Assembly: GCA_032158295.1 (NCBI GenBank)
Contig: CM063260.1
Span: forward strand, 14,224,452-14,288,451
DNA length: 64,000 nucleotides
From: Pycnopodia helianthoides
Taxonomy: Eukaryota > Echinodermata > Asteroidea > Forcipulatida > Asteriidae
Direction of reading: 5' to 3'
In this document: piece by piece, positions 1-13,172 of the stretch
Numbering within the stretch: position 1 is the first letter of the stretch
Layout: each line of letters begins with the position of its first letter
Made by a program: the position numbers and the translations under genes
The notes under the pieces: model-generated
Told to the model about the DNA's origin: nothing
Databases searched by the model: none
What the model saw: the letters and a program-made list of their open reading frames with translations, nothing else

Positions 1-337
1 TGGACAACAAGGGCGTGGTCAAAAACTATGTTCCTTTGCCAGAGGGGGAGCTTGGGATTGAGATTCAAGCTCAGTTCGAGGCAGAGAATGACATAACGGT
101 TAGTTTGGATTTATGTCTCCTGATAAATGTACCTCCAGTCTGCTGCTGTTCCTGCAGTGAAAGCGTTTACAATCTTATTCGATTTACTCTCAATAAGAGA
201 GCGTTGATTTAACTTATAACATTTTGGTAAACAATTTCAATGTATTTGTATTTTTGTGTTTGATACATAAACAGGTGACTGTCATGTCAGCATTGGACGA
301 GGAAGTTGTTGTCGGTTTGAAGAAAATGCCCAAGTAA
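1..337 (+). CDS. EIF5A: Translation factor eIF5A, C-terminal part (last two coding exons, cut by the left edge)
   Basis: Two coding exons are visible, 1-98 and 275-337, separated by a 176-bp intron with a GTTAGT donor and an ACAG acceptor. The intron lies between codons (phase 0). The joined peptide reads DNKGVVKNY, LPEGELGIEI, then VTVMSALDEE and the end GLKKMPK. This follows the end of eIF5A, whose human version has LPEGDLGKEI, ITVLSAMTEE and AIKAMAK. The family promotes peptide-bond formation at stalled ribosomes and helps termination, through a hypusine residue in its N-terminal domain. That domain lies outside the window, so the hypusine site cannot be checked. What is visible is the end of the C-terminal OB-fold. 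Nothing looks broken. The gene converges on the EF-hand gene to its right, with about 950 bp between stop codons. Confidence 0.93.
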
Positions 338-1293
338 GAATCGGTAAACATCGGCTTTGATCTGCGACTGTCGGCACGATGCCATTGGAATTATAAAGAC
401 AACGGAAAAATGTAGATTGTAGATGTTTAAAAGTAACATTGAATACCATTAGAATAGAATTATAAATTGGTTTCTTTTATTTTATTCCCCATAGTCACTG
501 GACTAGAGACTCATAACACAGCCATAAATGAAATAGACCAGTTTGCAAGGTTAAATATAATGGCTGATTCTTTGAAACAAAACAGAAAGCCACATATCAA
601 ATCGGTTGATTTATCGATTTGAATTTATATAGAAATAATGTTCGCCTAAACAAATAACTAAGTGAAAATGTCATTTTCTAATAGTTAAAAAGGAACTTCT
701 ACTATTATTAACGATGTATCATCTTTTTCATCAATATTGCATTATTGAAGATTTGAGGGTTTCAAAAGAAATGACATGATGGTGATTTGTTATGCGTCAA
801 TTCACTTAATCAAGCGTCCAGCACGTGTGTAATACTAATGCTAGCTCGTGCTTCTGCTTCCCTTCACGTGATTATTCATTCAAGGTTTTTTGTGATTGGT
901 CAATAAACTATTATTGGGCGTGACTTAATGGTTGAGTTTCGATAACCATCAAAGACCGTGTGTCGATATTGGAGGCTGCGTCTATGACTGCGGCTGTTGC
1001 CAAGGGCAGCTTCAGATAATGGTGATGTATCCATAGCCGCTAATTCTGACACGGCTTAGATGCCCTTATACAAAAGTAAACGTTTATAACCCCAGGTTTC
1101 TGATCAACATTGAATAAAACAGTAGTGTACTTTTGAAACTATTGCGTGTTAAAGAATTCTTGTAATTTATTTTTGTAGGTCAGCCTATTTTATGAAACAA
1201 TGGTGGTGTAGTTATTTTTAAGATAAGGGTTCGGCTTTGGCTTAGTCTAGATTACATTAGCCATAGCCCTAAGCCAAAACGGACGTGATTGAG
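338..1293. other. Intergenic stretch between convergent EIF5A and EFHD
   Basis: This is AT-rich 3' flanking DNA of both neighbours. A possible poly(A) signal for the minus-strand EFHD gene (AATAAA on the minus strand) is at 1166-1171. Positions about 955-1055 resemble an inverted-repeat element whose clearer relative lies at about 22355-22482; both share the words gcggctgttgc and agccgctaatt. No open reading frame worth calling was seen. Confidence 0.5.
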
Positions 1294-4200
1294 TTAGGCA
1301 AACTTGTTTGCTCGGTTTAAAAAGGCTGCCTTCTTGGCTGCTGCTGCCTCTTTATCTCTCTTAACCTGTCTCTTTCGTTCGTATTCCTTTCGCTGCTCAG
1401 AGACAATTTCCTCATTCAAATTCTCGGTATCCTGGCCACTCTTACCCTGTTATATCAAGAAATAATAATTATAAAACAGTAACAAAAATACTACAGTAAC
1501 ATTAGCAAAACGTCAATATCATAAAACTGGCTCTTTTTAGAACTAATACTTCTCCCACATTGGAGGTTTACACAAGGTTTTACCCGCAAATTTACTAATA
1601 ATTGTTACTTCAATATTGGGATGCTCTTATTCATACTGAACCGTTTTCCCGATTGTAGCCTTGTTAATCAGCTAGTGATAGACATTATAAATAAAGCAAC
1701 ATCTGCTATACAAAAAGCAACAATATTTATATATAAGAAATAGCACTCAAAATATGAGAGAGAAAAAAAACATTCTTACAGTCGTCTCGAAAAAGTTTTT
1801 GGCTCCGCCCACTCCTTCCTTTTCAACTTCTACAGGTTTGCTTAAGACAATGTCATTGTTTTGAACAATCTTGGTGTACCCTGACCCCTCTGGCATATCT
1901 CCTTTCAAACATTTGCTCCATAGTAACATAAACTGAAACATAAATTAAAACAAATGTGAGGTCGTTATGGTAAGCTCGCGGGCTGGTAAAATTCGATAGC
2001 TGTTTCTTTATGAGTTTGTCCATCGGGACAATGAGTTATCGCCATTTTGGTGAGAATTTCAAAGTGGCAAGGACTGTGATGTCAGGAAACAACATAATGT
2101 GTATCTTCAATCTTGGGCTCCGTTAACTTTAACAAGGGCGCCCTCATTGGTGGTAAGCCAACGTTTTCATTTTGTGGAACTGAAGTATGCGATTGAAGTA
2201 TGTCCAGTATTGTTCAGACTGTAATGAAAAAATAACAGTATTGGCAAAAACAGCATTAATAAATCACCATTATTTTTTAATAATTACAACTTATTCCCGA
2301 ATGGTGTAATCATTAATTGCTGAGGCTTAACAATTGTTGTCCCACACTTGAAAAATCGTACAATATTATAATCGAAATGTTTAGTTGTTTGTGTAACACG
2401 TTTTTTGTAAGATAGACATTTGATATTATCGAATCGGTTGTATCCCTTGAATAATTTCGGACAATCGTTTTATGACTGCAAAAAATACTTTGCTAGTCGG
2501 TTTGATTTTTTCTTCAAGTTGAACAAGAAGCTTGTCTGTTATCCTGCTCACTATCAGTGACGATTGTGTGGTTTTACTTATTTAGTGCAAATCTATATAG
2601 TGCCCTCTCGTGCTTCAATACCTCTCTGAAATTGAGTTTCCCATCCTGGTCCTCATCCACGATGCTTATAATCTTCTTGTTCTCGAGGTGAGTCAGAGGG
2701 TTTCCTCGTTTCTCCATCATGCTTTTCAAGTCATCATAACAAATGAAATCATCCTTGTTCTCGTCGTATCTGCATACAAAGAATAATTGGTTGTTGAGTT
2801 GACATGTGACATCGTACAGCACATCCCGTTGGTTGACTGTATACATCTATACTACAGTGGAAGCATCTAATCCTTTATAGACTAAGTTGAAGTAACACGT
2901 GACAGTGAACTTAAACTTGGTAATGGTTGGCTAGTCATGTGACTGTACTGCCCAAATGACTGGCATCTCATTATTTAAGGATTAAATAACTATAACATTT
3001 CAGATGCCATAGCAACACAGACCCGTAAAGATTTGAAATAAATGTTAAAAAACAACTAAACTTTTCTTCCAAATGAATTTCCTATAATTATTATGTTATT
3101 AGAACAATCGTTTGATTGAAGTCGTTTGTTAGCTCTATCCCTTTTGTAGTGACCTGGCACTTTCAGTGGTGAAGAAAATCAACCTCACTCAACAGAATAA
3201 TGTAGTTTGTATTGGGCAGCTAAGTTTTCATTAAATTAATGTAGAATGATGCCCTGTTTGCTACTATGACCATTTTCGAAACAACCTGCTTCGATCTAAT
3301 CACAGCGCCATCCTAACGCCCAGCTTCGGTCGGCGGCTTCGGCTTCAAATTCAGGCCGGAAGAAGACTGGAAGCGCAGCTAGCTGCGCGCGCCGCCAAAA
3401 CTTCGCTGGGTTGGTGACGTCACGTTCATAATGACAAAACTTTTTTCGTTTGCCCACTCGCGATCGCGGTCGTGTATAACTAAACACCCTCGGTTTACTG
3501 GAACACACAACTGGACAAATTTATCTCTTTAGTAGTGGACATCATTCAATCAACAGTGCCCTCATATTGCCAGTTGGGAAGGTGAACAACCTGTTTTGAT
3601 GATATTTTGGTAAGTTATCTCACAAAACGAATTTTCTCTTGGTAGTTTCTTCTCTGTTTCGAAACGACTGAAGATGATAATGTGGTCGATCAATGTACTG
3701 TATGTAGTCGTCGTAAATGCTGCATCTAATTCGTGAAAACCGTGTTTTTCTTTTTGTTTGGGGGTAAATATTCCATTGTATTGGACGAATTACGTAATAC
3801 TTGATTGAACCAATCATTGTCAAGTAAGGCATGTCTGCTTGAAATCTGTTTTTATTTTCTTCACAATCTTCTTCTGTCCACAATCTCTCTTGTTCGGCCC
3901 CTTGATCATGATGACGTCAATCATTGTTTGTCGATAATCATTGACGACGGAATTTCAATGTATCTGTATGCTCTACTATTTACTAATGTCGGTACCGTGT
4001 TACTGTTAAGTGTTATTGAACAGTAGAAGCTAGGGTTATCATGGTGCGATGCACAACTGTATTTCTTAAGAGTGACTTAAGTCAGTGTGACAATCACCTC
4101 AGCAAAAGGCCAAAGTTCAAGTCCATGATTTCACTACGTATGTACATCTTTTTTATAGCTCCAATGGTTACATGTACATCATGATCTATCGACATATGAA

Positions 4201-5573
4201 TCTGAACAATTTATCAACAGAGTGAATGTTTTGTCAAATACTATAGGTAGAAACAACCGCAGGGCCCAATTTCATAGAGCTGCTAAGCACAAAAATTTGC
4301 TTAGCGTGACATTTCTTCCTTGATAAAAACAGGGTTACCAACCAAACTTCCATGTGTTGAATATTGCTTGTTACTGGTATTCAGCTGTTGTTTGCTTATC
4401 CTGAAAATCACGTGGAAATTTGGTTGGTAATCTTGTTTCTATCAATGAAGAAATTTCATGCTAAGCAAATTTTTGTGCTTAGCAGCTGTATGAAATTGGG
4501 CCCTGGGCTCGAAGTGGTCCAGATGATTAGGTTTCATCCCTATTTCTTCACGAAATATGGACTTGTGAAAAGTTGCCAGACTAGTGAAACAACAAGCTAA
4601 CTGTTGGGCATGGAACCCTGCGTATTATCCAAAGCCAAGCCAGGCAAAGCAGAAGCTTAAAGCAATACTTAGCAGATGCCGTGTATTTGTTTTGTCCAAA
4701 ACACTTGAAACTAAATTGCATTCCCAAACACCCACATAAAATCTGACGCTGATAAAGGTAATAATAATAATATCAAAACCACAGCAGATGTCGTGTGTTT
4801 GTTTTGTCCGAAAACTGTTAAATTGCATTCCGAATCGAGTAAAATCTGACGTTGAATCTAAATTACCTCTTACGTTTATGGATCGTGTCTTTCCGGTCGA
4901 TGCTTTGCTATTTTTCATTCTGTTGAAGCAGTGATTTAATACTCATTGAGTGTTTTTATATAAAAAAGCGCAGACAAGTCTATGTATATTAGTTATTACC
5001 TATAGTATTAAAGGTACGGTTAGGAATGCAAGTCTTACGACTGCGTGCGTAATATCAAAAACAGGATAGTTTCGTCACTTTGCAAGAAACTCTTCAAAGA
5101 CTGGTGATCAATCACCTTTTTCAATTAATAGAATAACTGATAATGTACACAATGTTAGCACTATCTCTATTTGACTGAACCGAACCACCGATCTTCACGA
5201 AATTGATGCGTTTAAATACTTAATTTTCCCGTCACTTCTTGACAACGCTCTAGTCTTAACAAATTACTGTGTTCATCTGAGCAAACTGGCTCGTTGATAA
5301 GGAGCAGAACATATTAATTACTTCAGTGTCTCGAGGTTTGCTCACGTCGTATATCAATCTTCGTAAAAGTGCATCAACATTAGAAAGAACTTACTCTGCA
5401 AACATGTCTTCATACATGGCGCATTGCTCCCTGGTGAATTCACTGAACTCGGGGTACGGGTGTGCAAACTCGTCATGTGGATCCCGGTAATCACGCATGT
5501 GTACACCAATCTCTTTCCCTTCTTCTACTTCCATTCTGTTCTGGAGACGTGATGCTAGCTCATTATCAGCCAT
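1294..5573 (-). CDS. EFHD2: EF-hand protein of the EFHD1/EFHD2 (swiprosin) family, four coding exons, complete
   Basis: The coding exons on the minus strand are 5573-5395, 2769-2622, 1932-1780 and 1446-1294. All junctions have GT donors and AG acceptors and keep one frame, giving 210 residues against about 240 in mammals. The start MADNELASRL matches the mammalian MATDELATKL. Two EF-hand loops follow at about residues 61-72 (D-E-N-K-D-D-F-I, ending D) and 97-108 (DEDQDGKLNFRE), both with the expected calcium ligands. They are followed by FRE-FMLLWSK (human FREFLLIFRK), GVGGAKNFFE (human GVKGAKSFFE) and a charged coiled coil rich in E, R and K. EFHD2 binds calcium and actin and affects lamellipodia; EFHD1 is mitochondrial. 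Which paralogue this is cannot be told, and a single ancestral gene is likely. The shorter protein lacks most of the low-complexity N-terminal stretch. Confidence 0.93.
3296..3500. promoter_or_regulatory. CpG-dense block with a CRE-like palindrome in EFHD intron 1
   Basis: Local GC and CpG content jump well above the flanking AT-rich DNA: gcgcagctagctgcgcgc around 3373 and ctcgcgatcgcggtcg around 3458. A TGACGTCAC palindrome, the consensus CREB/ATF site, lies at about 3415-3423. This would suit an internal promoter of the EFHD gene or of a non-coding RNA. It also contains a 70-codon open frame on the minus strand, which I do not believe is coding. Confidence 0.35.
4261..4505. mobile_element. 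MITE, family A (TIR AGGGCCCAATTTCATA)
   Basis: The element begins agggcccaatttcatagagc and ends with the inverted copy ...tatgaaattgggccctg. The two arms match over about 45 bp, including gctaagcacaaaaatttgc. It is about 245 bp long and has no coding capacity. Relatives are at 16039-16235, 30482-30662, 37286-37482 and 39946-40140, making this the commonest dispersed family in the window. Confidence 0.85.
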
Positions 5574-5930
5574 TTTGAAAAAGGGTTGTGGAAACTCACG
5601 TACAGGAACAACACAGAAGGATTTTCCAAACCTCTTACTCGCTAGTTTATTTGTTTTTATGATGAATGTATCTCTTCAAATGTAAACATGTTTCTGTAGC
5701 CTCTTGTTGACATGACGCGAGCGCGTTTCGTTTGTTGCGTCACATGGACACAACGTTAAAAACAGCGCCCTCATTGTAAACATTCAAAACAGATATTGAC
5801 GTCACAAACAACGGCGCGGTATAATGCGCTCTCTCTTGCGCGATCAACAAAACTTTCATTCTATTGTATGCAGTACTCATTTTCAACCCAATTTTTCTCC
5901 GTAGGTGGTCCGTGCGATACAATTTTGATG
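5574..5930 (-). promoter_or_regulatory. Promoter and 5' leader region of the EFHD gene
   Basis: The region just upstream of the EFHD start codon is relatively CpG-rich for this window (gacgcgagcgcg around 5713, gttgcgtcacatgg around 5738, ttgacgtcacaaac around 5797). It holds CRE-like TGACGTCA and GCGTCA words. No TATA box was assigned. Position and composition are the only evidence. Confidence 0.45.
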
Positions 5931-8900
5931 ATATCTTTAGGTCTATAGAAAGCAGTATAAATTGTGTTTCATGAACAAATCAAGCGTTTACCTTTAATTA
6001 AACAAAAATTTATTGAGAAAAAAGGAGAACAAAAACCTTTCGAATAAATAAAGAGTTTTATTATTTTAATAAGGTGGCAACCATTGTGTGTGTGAGTGAG
6101 TGTGTAGAGCAGTGCACAATGTGGCTCATTAAGGCAATTTTAATTGGCAATTAAGTCTGTCATGGTGAGCTGTTAATGAACTCAACCCCATGGAAGACTA
6201 CACTATCTCAAAAGGGGTGTTCTAATAGAGGATTTTACGGAGTTTAACTTGATTTGACCGAACGGTTCTTATGTCAATTGATAGAAACACAAAATGTGCC
6301 TTCCACTACTGCCCCCTACCTTGACGCAGGGTTGGACTCACGTTTGGACTCCAAGCAGTCTTGGTCTAGCACAAATGCTAAAAAATAGCCTTTGGGAAAT
6401 GCTATGGTCGGAACTTGACTGAGGCTATTAATAAGTTGTGCATGAGTTTCTTAAAAATGACTAAAGCTCATGCTCACCAATTCAACATTGTTGTAAAATT
6501 AGACAGACCAAACTCCGATACGTGGAAATAAAATTAACTGTAAGAGCAACAATTGTCAAAGCTATATTAACCGATCAACATTCTGTCAGTCAGTTTTACG
6601 TTAGAAATTTGTTTTATCAGGGTCGCCGTAGATTCTTCTATTGCTGCTACATGTGGGACTGCGTTGTCTGGTTGCTATAGCAATAAACGCAGATTTATTT
6701 AGTTTGACTGAGCAACGATTTCAAGGAAATTAACCCATTGTTAAACTAAGGAAATCGAAAATGCAATCTCAATTCTACAATGAAAATAAGTTACTAATGA
6801 AGCACACACGAGTTTCAGTCTGAACATAACTTATGAAACTCATACAAATACACACAAAAAGAGATTTTGATAAGCAAGCACCATTCTGTATAAGTCTTAT
6901 AGGGTAGTATAACTACGATCATGATAACATGTTCAGTAGTTACAAATTTTGACCATATTTTATTTTGTTTTAATACAGTTAAACCCATATTCACACATTC
7001 AAAATCAAACTATAATTGTACTGTTATTATATAACTATACAATTTAAACAAAATCAAAATCAGCTTTTTGAGATCAAAGGCAAAATATATAATACATATA
7101 TATAACAAACAATAATAAATCAAACAAAATATATATACACTTTAACAATTTAACCCTAGTTCTACATTGTTTTATGCCTAAAAGCTCCATATTGGTATAT
7201 GAGAGCTTCATATATCTCACTGGTGTAAGAGTCGATGATCACTTCGAAGTCTGTGAATGCAATTTACTTCTCTTTTGTGATATTTTAAATTATTTATCAG
7301 GTAGCGCATCCGCCTGTCTAAATGAAACTGTCAAAGTAACGGATGTTCTCTATTGTGTATTGTGGTACACACCAGGTGAATTCTGTTAGTGTTCTAAAAC
7401 CCTGTCTGATTTATGAAGCATGCTTATCAAGAGGGAAAAAGATTCCTGAGTTAATCATGAACATGTGGACGGATTAAATTTTGTTTGAAATAAACAAACA
7501 ATTAAATCATAGTGTTTGCTATTGTGAAATCAAAAAGCTTGAGTCACTGGGCTGTTTGTATAGCGACAGAACAGAATAAGAAACAATCACTAAATGAAGG
7601 TGATAAACCTACGTTTTGAGTGAAAACAATTTCATTTTAAATAATATAATTATTTATATGAAAATAACTGCACAGGAAAAAATTAAGTTCAGGAACATCT
7701 CACATCGTTGACCTGAACTGCCGGTTGTACATAAATGCAGGTTTCTTTTTGCATACACATTAGTCAGTGAGTGGCAATATGCATTCTGTGGCAAAAGTGA
7801 AATGTGTAATAGCTTCCTGACCGAGCACAGATCACCACTCACTTTGTATAGGCGGCCTTGATATCGATATATATATATAAAAATTATTAAAAATAATAAG
7901 AGCGACTTTTTTTATTTATTTTTTTATATTTAATATTACCCCCCCTTTTTTGTTGGGGGGGGGGTAGCATTATTGACTCATTTAGATGGGTAATTTAATA
8001 GCAATGCACTGGTAAATGTTTGTGTTGTTTGCCGCCAGTACTCGAGTCCGTGATGTCGCAAAAACCCCGAACCATTATCAACAATCTGAAACGGATCGAA
8101 CAAGAGCTTTCATAATACTCAGCTAAGACTATTGTCGGCAAAATATAAGCCAGGGAAAAAATTGTTCACATCGCACACATATCGATCTAGTTAATGGGAA
8201 CTTCTTTTCGTTAACCCGTTGTTTTAGACTTGATTTAGACTTCTGTATAACTTCTGTATTATACCAAATCCCCGCGGTGAACTGCACTCATAAACATGTT
8301 CGTAAGCACCGTTTGCACTTTCAATGCTTAATAGATACCATCAATCATTTGAAGTCAAGTGGCTTAGATGCAACCAAGCGCAGAGTCCGGATCAGTAAGT
8401 TGAGACTGTAGGAAATATGCAGTGTCCATAGCGACCCGTTATACTTAAACTCATGCTCTCGCGATATTGGTTGAGATTGTATAGGTCTATCCACTGTTTT
8501 TGTTTCATTTAAGAGTACATTTTCTACAAGAATACAAATAGCGTTTTTTTTTTTTTTTTTATATATATATATATTTTTTTTTACTGAAGTGGCATTTTTC
8601 AGACAAACTGACATTCGATAAATAATTGGTGAAAGGCAAACATCATTGTTTGCCGATTTAATGCAAATAATGTACCAATTAGTACAAAATTATTTCGTTG
8701 GTTTTAACTTCACTGCGTACACAAATTTAAATTCCTTTATCTCTACTATTTAAAACTTAACGTGCCATTTATTTTTTGTCTATATTAAATCCTTTCAGTT
8801 TGAAGAGCATACTGCATGGCTGGCTTTTTAACTTTATCATTGGCTTTCGATGCTTCTATATCTGAGTAATGAATGTGTTACCTTTACAAAATATATAACT

Positions 8901-9624
8901 CATGATTAGAATTACAGTTAGTTGTACAGTTTACAAAAATATTTTGGTCTTTTAATGATTGTTTTAATTACTCGTTTCTCAATATTTATAGAATTTCAGG
9001 CAAAAAAGGTTTCAAGGGAAGTTTTCCACCAAGACCACCTATATCAATTGTGCGAATCTGTAAACATTTTTAATTTGTTCATTCGTACCAATGTTGTGCA
9101 CACCCCTACCCCCAAAAACAGGTTTTGGTAAGAATTTGGTAAACTACGAAACCAACCTGTATACGTCTTTATTTATAGAATGTGACGACACGGCTGTCCG
9201 TTTTCCCATGTGTATCGTAAGCGTGTTTTCTATCAAATTTAGTCACTGGGTACGGAATCTAACTTCTTCTTTAAACAAGAAAAGTATAATGCTATAAAAA
9301 TACAGCATTTGATCGATGAAGATATCAACTTGGGCACTTTCGGAAACGTAATTAGAGACTTTGGTTGAGACGAAATAGTCGACGTAATGTTGCTTGGAAG
9401 ACCTTTTTAAAAATTGTTTCTTAGGCCATGTATTAACAGTTTCAGTAGACGCTATGGCTAGATCGCTAAGGTTTTTTACATTGTTGCTGCACCAAACGGT
9501 AAGTGCTGTAAAGCCGAAAATGCTTGATTTGGACGCCTGTATAGACTTTGGTCATGTTTGAGGTACCAGTCTTTACGTGCCTCGTTTTGTTTCACAGCAT
9601 TCATGCTCTTAAAAAACATAATGG
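5931..9624. other. Intergenic DNA between EFHD and the GPCR gene
   Basis: This is AT-rich sequence with no coding region I can support. It holds simple repeats: (TA)n at about 7862-7880, a C/G homopolymer pair at about 7940-7965, and a poly-T/(AT)n tract at about 8535-8582. The part close to 9625 is probably 3' untranslated sequence of the GPCR gene; a minus-strand AATAAA is at about 9168-9173. Confidence 0.5.
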
Positions 9625-10835
9625 CTACGCGGTGAAACTATCATCCTGGAACCCTGCCCCGAGGGTTCCAGTGAGAGAACCCAGACTTCTTCGCGGTCTC
9701 ATCTTGTCAGTCTTTCCACATCGACAACACGGGAAGATGGAGAAGAAAATATGTTGGTACCCGGCGCGGAACCTTGTGTTCATCACACCGTAGATGACAG
9801 GATTACAACAACTGTTAAAGAAACCCAGGAGTAGAGATGACATGTCCACTATCCTCAGGACAGGGTGTGGTGAAAACACACTCCAAAACATTGTTATGCA
9901 GAATGGAAACCAGCACACAATGAAAACAAGAATCACCACTAAAAAAGACTTGGTGAGTTTGAGTTCTTCTTGTTTGCGTCGCCTTTCGCTGGCCGTCTTC
10001 GCACGTCTCTTGCGGGAACCAATAGCTGATTTGAGCCCCGGTATAGCAAGCAGTGAGCTTGATAGCTTCCGGACAGTAGGTCCCTGTTTGGGCGATGATT
10101 TCCCCGATTGGTTATCTTTATCTACTTGCTTCTCCCCACCGATTAATGAGTTAATACTACCTCGTCGGGAGTCAGGTGAGATAGTACGACGAAGGCAAGC
10201 CTCTTGAATGCGTATCCTTGGTGCCTTATTGGTACTAGCTGCCTGTTGATATTTGCTATCACGTTTACCTGTAGGTGAACCATTTAGCTTCGGGGAACCA
10301 GAGATGCCTTGTTTGCTAGACAGGCTACCAGTCGGTGATGAGTTACCAGCCTCAGACACCCCTGGTTGTTTTGTTTCGGGTGGGTTGGTCGTGGATGGAT
10401 TGATTGGCTCGACACGTGCAAGTCTTTTTGATAGTTGCCTCGTAAGTGCTTCATGGATTGACGAAAATCTGCTTTTCTTCTCTGTTTCCAAAGACTCTCC
10501 TCTGATAAACGCACCATTCACTTGTCCATTTTGCCGCCTTAAGTTAGAGTTATTATTACTTATAGTACTTAACACACTTTTATTACTGCTCATGCTGGAC
10601 GTATCGTTAGCAGCAGCTATACGTTTCCTACTGCTGCGTACTTCGCGCAGAATCTTATAATAGCAGAATGACATGACGGAGCACGGACCGCCAAAGCAAA
10701 CGATCACCATAAAGAACGTGTAGCTGATGCTCTTCTCCCAGTCGCAGAAGCAGAAAGACTGACCGGAAAGATAGCCGTATCTCGCCCAGCCTAGGAGAGG
10801 AGGACTCGCCAAAGCCATTGACAGTGACCACACAA
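9625..10835 (-). CDS. Rhodopsin-class GPCR, second (last) coding exon: TM4 to C-terminus
   Basis: The exon starts after a TTGCAG acceptor at 10835 and joins in phase 1 to the exon at 25300-25810, giving a 573-residue receptor. It encodes TM4 (VWSLSMALASPPLLGW), an extracellular loop 2 with FCFCDW, TM5 (TFFMVIVCFGGPC), and a third intracellular loop of about 200 residues rich in Ser, Asn, Lys and Arg. TM6 follows with the CWFP version of the CWxP switch, then TM7 with NPVIY, and a palmitoylation-type cysteine cluster (FPCCRC). Such a long loop 3 usually carries kinase and arrestin sites. The features fit the melatonin/GPR84/Moody-Tre1 branch of class A receptors. The ligand cannot be read from the sequence. 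Long open frames on the plus strand here (9794-10207, 10253-10660) are antisense shadows. Confidence 0.9.
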
Positions 10836-13172
10836 CTGCAATAAATAATAGAAATAAAAGTCTGATTAGCCTTTATGAAATAATTTGGGTTACTATTTAA
10901 CATTCAAGTGACTGAAAAAAATGGAGACTCAAACCAAGCACTTTTTACCAGTTGCTATCACTCCGCTACTAACGTCTTCCTTTTTGCAAATGACAACAAA
11001 GCAATGGTTATTATTACTGTCACAGGAAAACCTAAGTGGTGGAATTTAATATGTTCCTTCTGACATTGGATAAATTGGTTTAAGTTCTTTTAACAAGGTG
11101 TAAATATTCATGAGATGGCCTAGTGCCAAGACCCAGTTTGGATATGGTTGTATGGGGGTCTTTATTCATAGATTTCATCCAGGGAATGCCCCAACAATAG
11201 AGCAGTGAACCTCATTCTTACACCCGTACATCTAATTAACATATGTGAGGCAAGTTTACCATGATAAAGTGGTCTGGGTGTCGGCTGATAAAGGATACAA
11301 AGAATAATTGTTTGTGAGGTAAGAAGAGAGTTTTGAGGGTGATGGTTTGGAGGGAGATTTAGTTAGAGTCTCCAGAGGTACTTGTGAAGAGTGCATGCCA
11401 AATGTTATGCTCCGCTGCTTTATGAATTGTACAAAAATCGTACTAAATAAGGGAACCTTTTTCTGCAAGTCAGCTGTCAGTTTTGCAGCCAAATTGTAGT
11501 ATGAGCGCTGAGGCTGTTATTTATAAACCCATTCTGTTCGAACTTTGGCAAGGACCTGATCATCAACCGTAAGATAATCTTTTTCATTGTTAATTTTATT
11601 ATCTTCATGGAAAGTCTATAGTTTAGTGGTTTGATTTAAGAAAACTAATAAGCTTCCTTTGATGTGATATTGAGCTTGTCGGAGTGGATAAGTCGAGACT
11701 GGCCACAGTCGACATTACCAAGTTTTAAAATCCATTATCTTAGACGATGTTACATTTGTTTACAGAGATGGTGACCTCGTACACAGGCTCAATGGGAAAA
11801 TTTATATTTTGTCATAATTTTCACATAAATTCAAAATTTACAAAAGCAACAGCTGTACAGCTTTTGAGATGTCCCCCCTTTCTTCATATCAAAAGTTGAG
11901 GAAAATCAGACAGTGCGATCTCCATAAAACATAAGATTTGTTGTATTCTTCCATTGAGCTGTGTACAAAATGTGCCCGCCGGAAGTCCAGGCTCTGTGGC
12001 TCTTTTGTAAACATGTGCTGTCACAGGTCACATCGTCTATTATTGCAATGTAAACTCTATTCGAAGTTATTCATGAGTGTGTGGGGGCCTAAATGGCCGA
12101 AATTATGACAGAGATTTATGTTTCGTATGAATTTTTCAGATGGCCTTTTTTTACTGGAGTGTATAAGGGTGAGCGCGAGAGGGCGCACCCAAGTATTTAA
12201 AATGGTGATTAGCTGAGAATCATCATAAGAACCACCCCTGGCTGGAGTGGAAGCAAAACTGTGTGGTGAGATTTTTACGGTGAGGGGGAACACACGCCCA
12301 ATGTTATGAAAGCCAGGTCATATGGACGTGGTCAGTCGAGTAGAGTGTGTCACAGTATAGGGTGTGTGAAAAAACACCGAAAAGGACAGTTATTTATACA
12401 ATTTATAATAGATTAACGACATACGGGTGATAGCTATTCCCAGATTTATAATAATTCATGGTCGAAATGATCAAACGCATTTTTGAATTCGATTATAACT
12501 GCTTTCTTAATTCTTTGCTATTCTACCTATATTTAATAAAGCCTTAGTAAGGTAAAGAATAACTTGTTCTGCTCGAGCTTGAGGAAGATGTTTGGGTTAT
12601 AAATAATATACGCGTGTACATAATTATAGACTATTTTATTATTTTTAGTTTTTTTTAGAATAAATAACTAATTAGTACTGAGCGACAGAAGTTGTATATC
12701 GTGTACTATTTATTGTAGTTTGGATTCGGTAAGAGAATTAGGTAGCCATTTGTTCTGACAATTCCACAATGGTCTGTGTGATAGCGAAGTTAGCTCACTC
12801 GACCACTTCTTGAAGATCATTCTGAGAAAGTCTTTGAAAGACTTTTGTTGACTGTCCGGGAAACATGAGTGGTCCTGAATGTCGATTAGAGTATATTAAT
12901 CTCTGACCATCTTCATGAGAAAGCTGGACTCTGATGATGATGTATGATCTATTGAAGTAGCATGTCTAGGAGTTAGTGATGATGATTTTTATCTGAAGGA
13001 GACCCTCGGAAGATTTCTTATGGGACTCATTTTTGAGTTGGTAAGCTTAGTAAACTACAGATATGCATTGTAGACCTATAATCGGACATTTAAAGCCGGT
13101 ACGCTCAGGCGATTGACCATTATAACCTCGGGCACTGGGCCATTGATTTCATTACTTTAACCATATCAGTTC

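Larger units (their letters stand above)
2770..5394 (-). other. Intron 1 of the EFHD gene
   Basis: This 2.6 kb intron runs from a GTAAGT donor to a TGCAG acceptor. It contains a CpG-dense block at about 3300-3500 with a TGACGTCAC motif, and a 245-bp MITE at 4261-4505. No further coding exon is needed, because exons 1 and 2 join in frame at the residue before YDENKDD. Confidence 0.7.

Noticed and set aside
9794..10660. Two long plus-strand open frames of about 135 codons
   Set aside because: They are antisense to the GPCR exon 9625-10835, whose minus-strand frame shows clear TM motifs; they are shadows of its codon bias.
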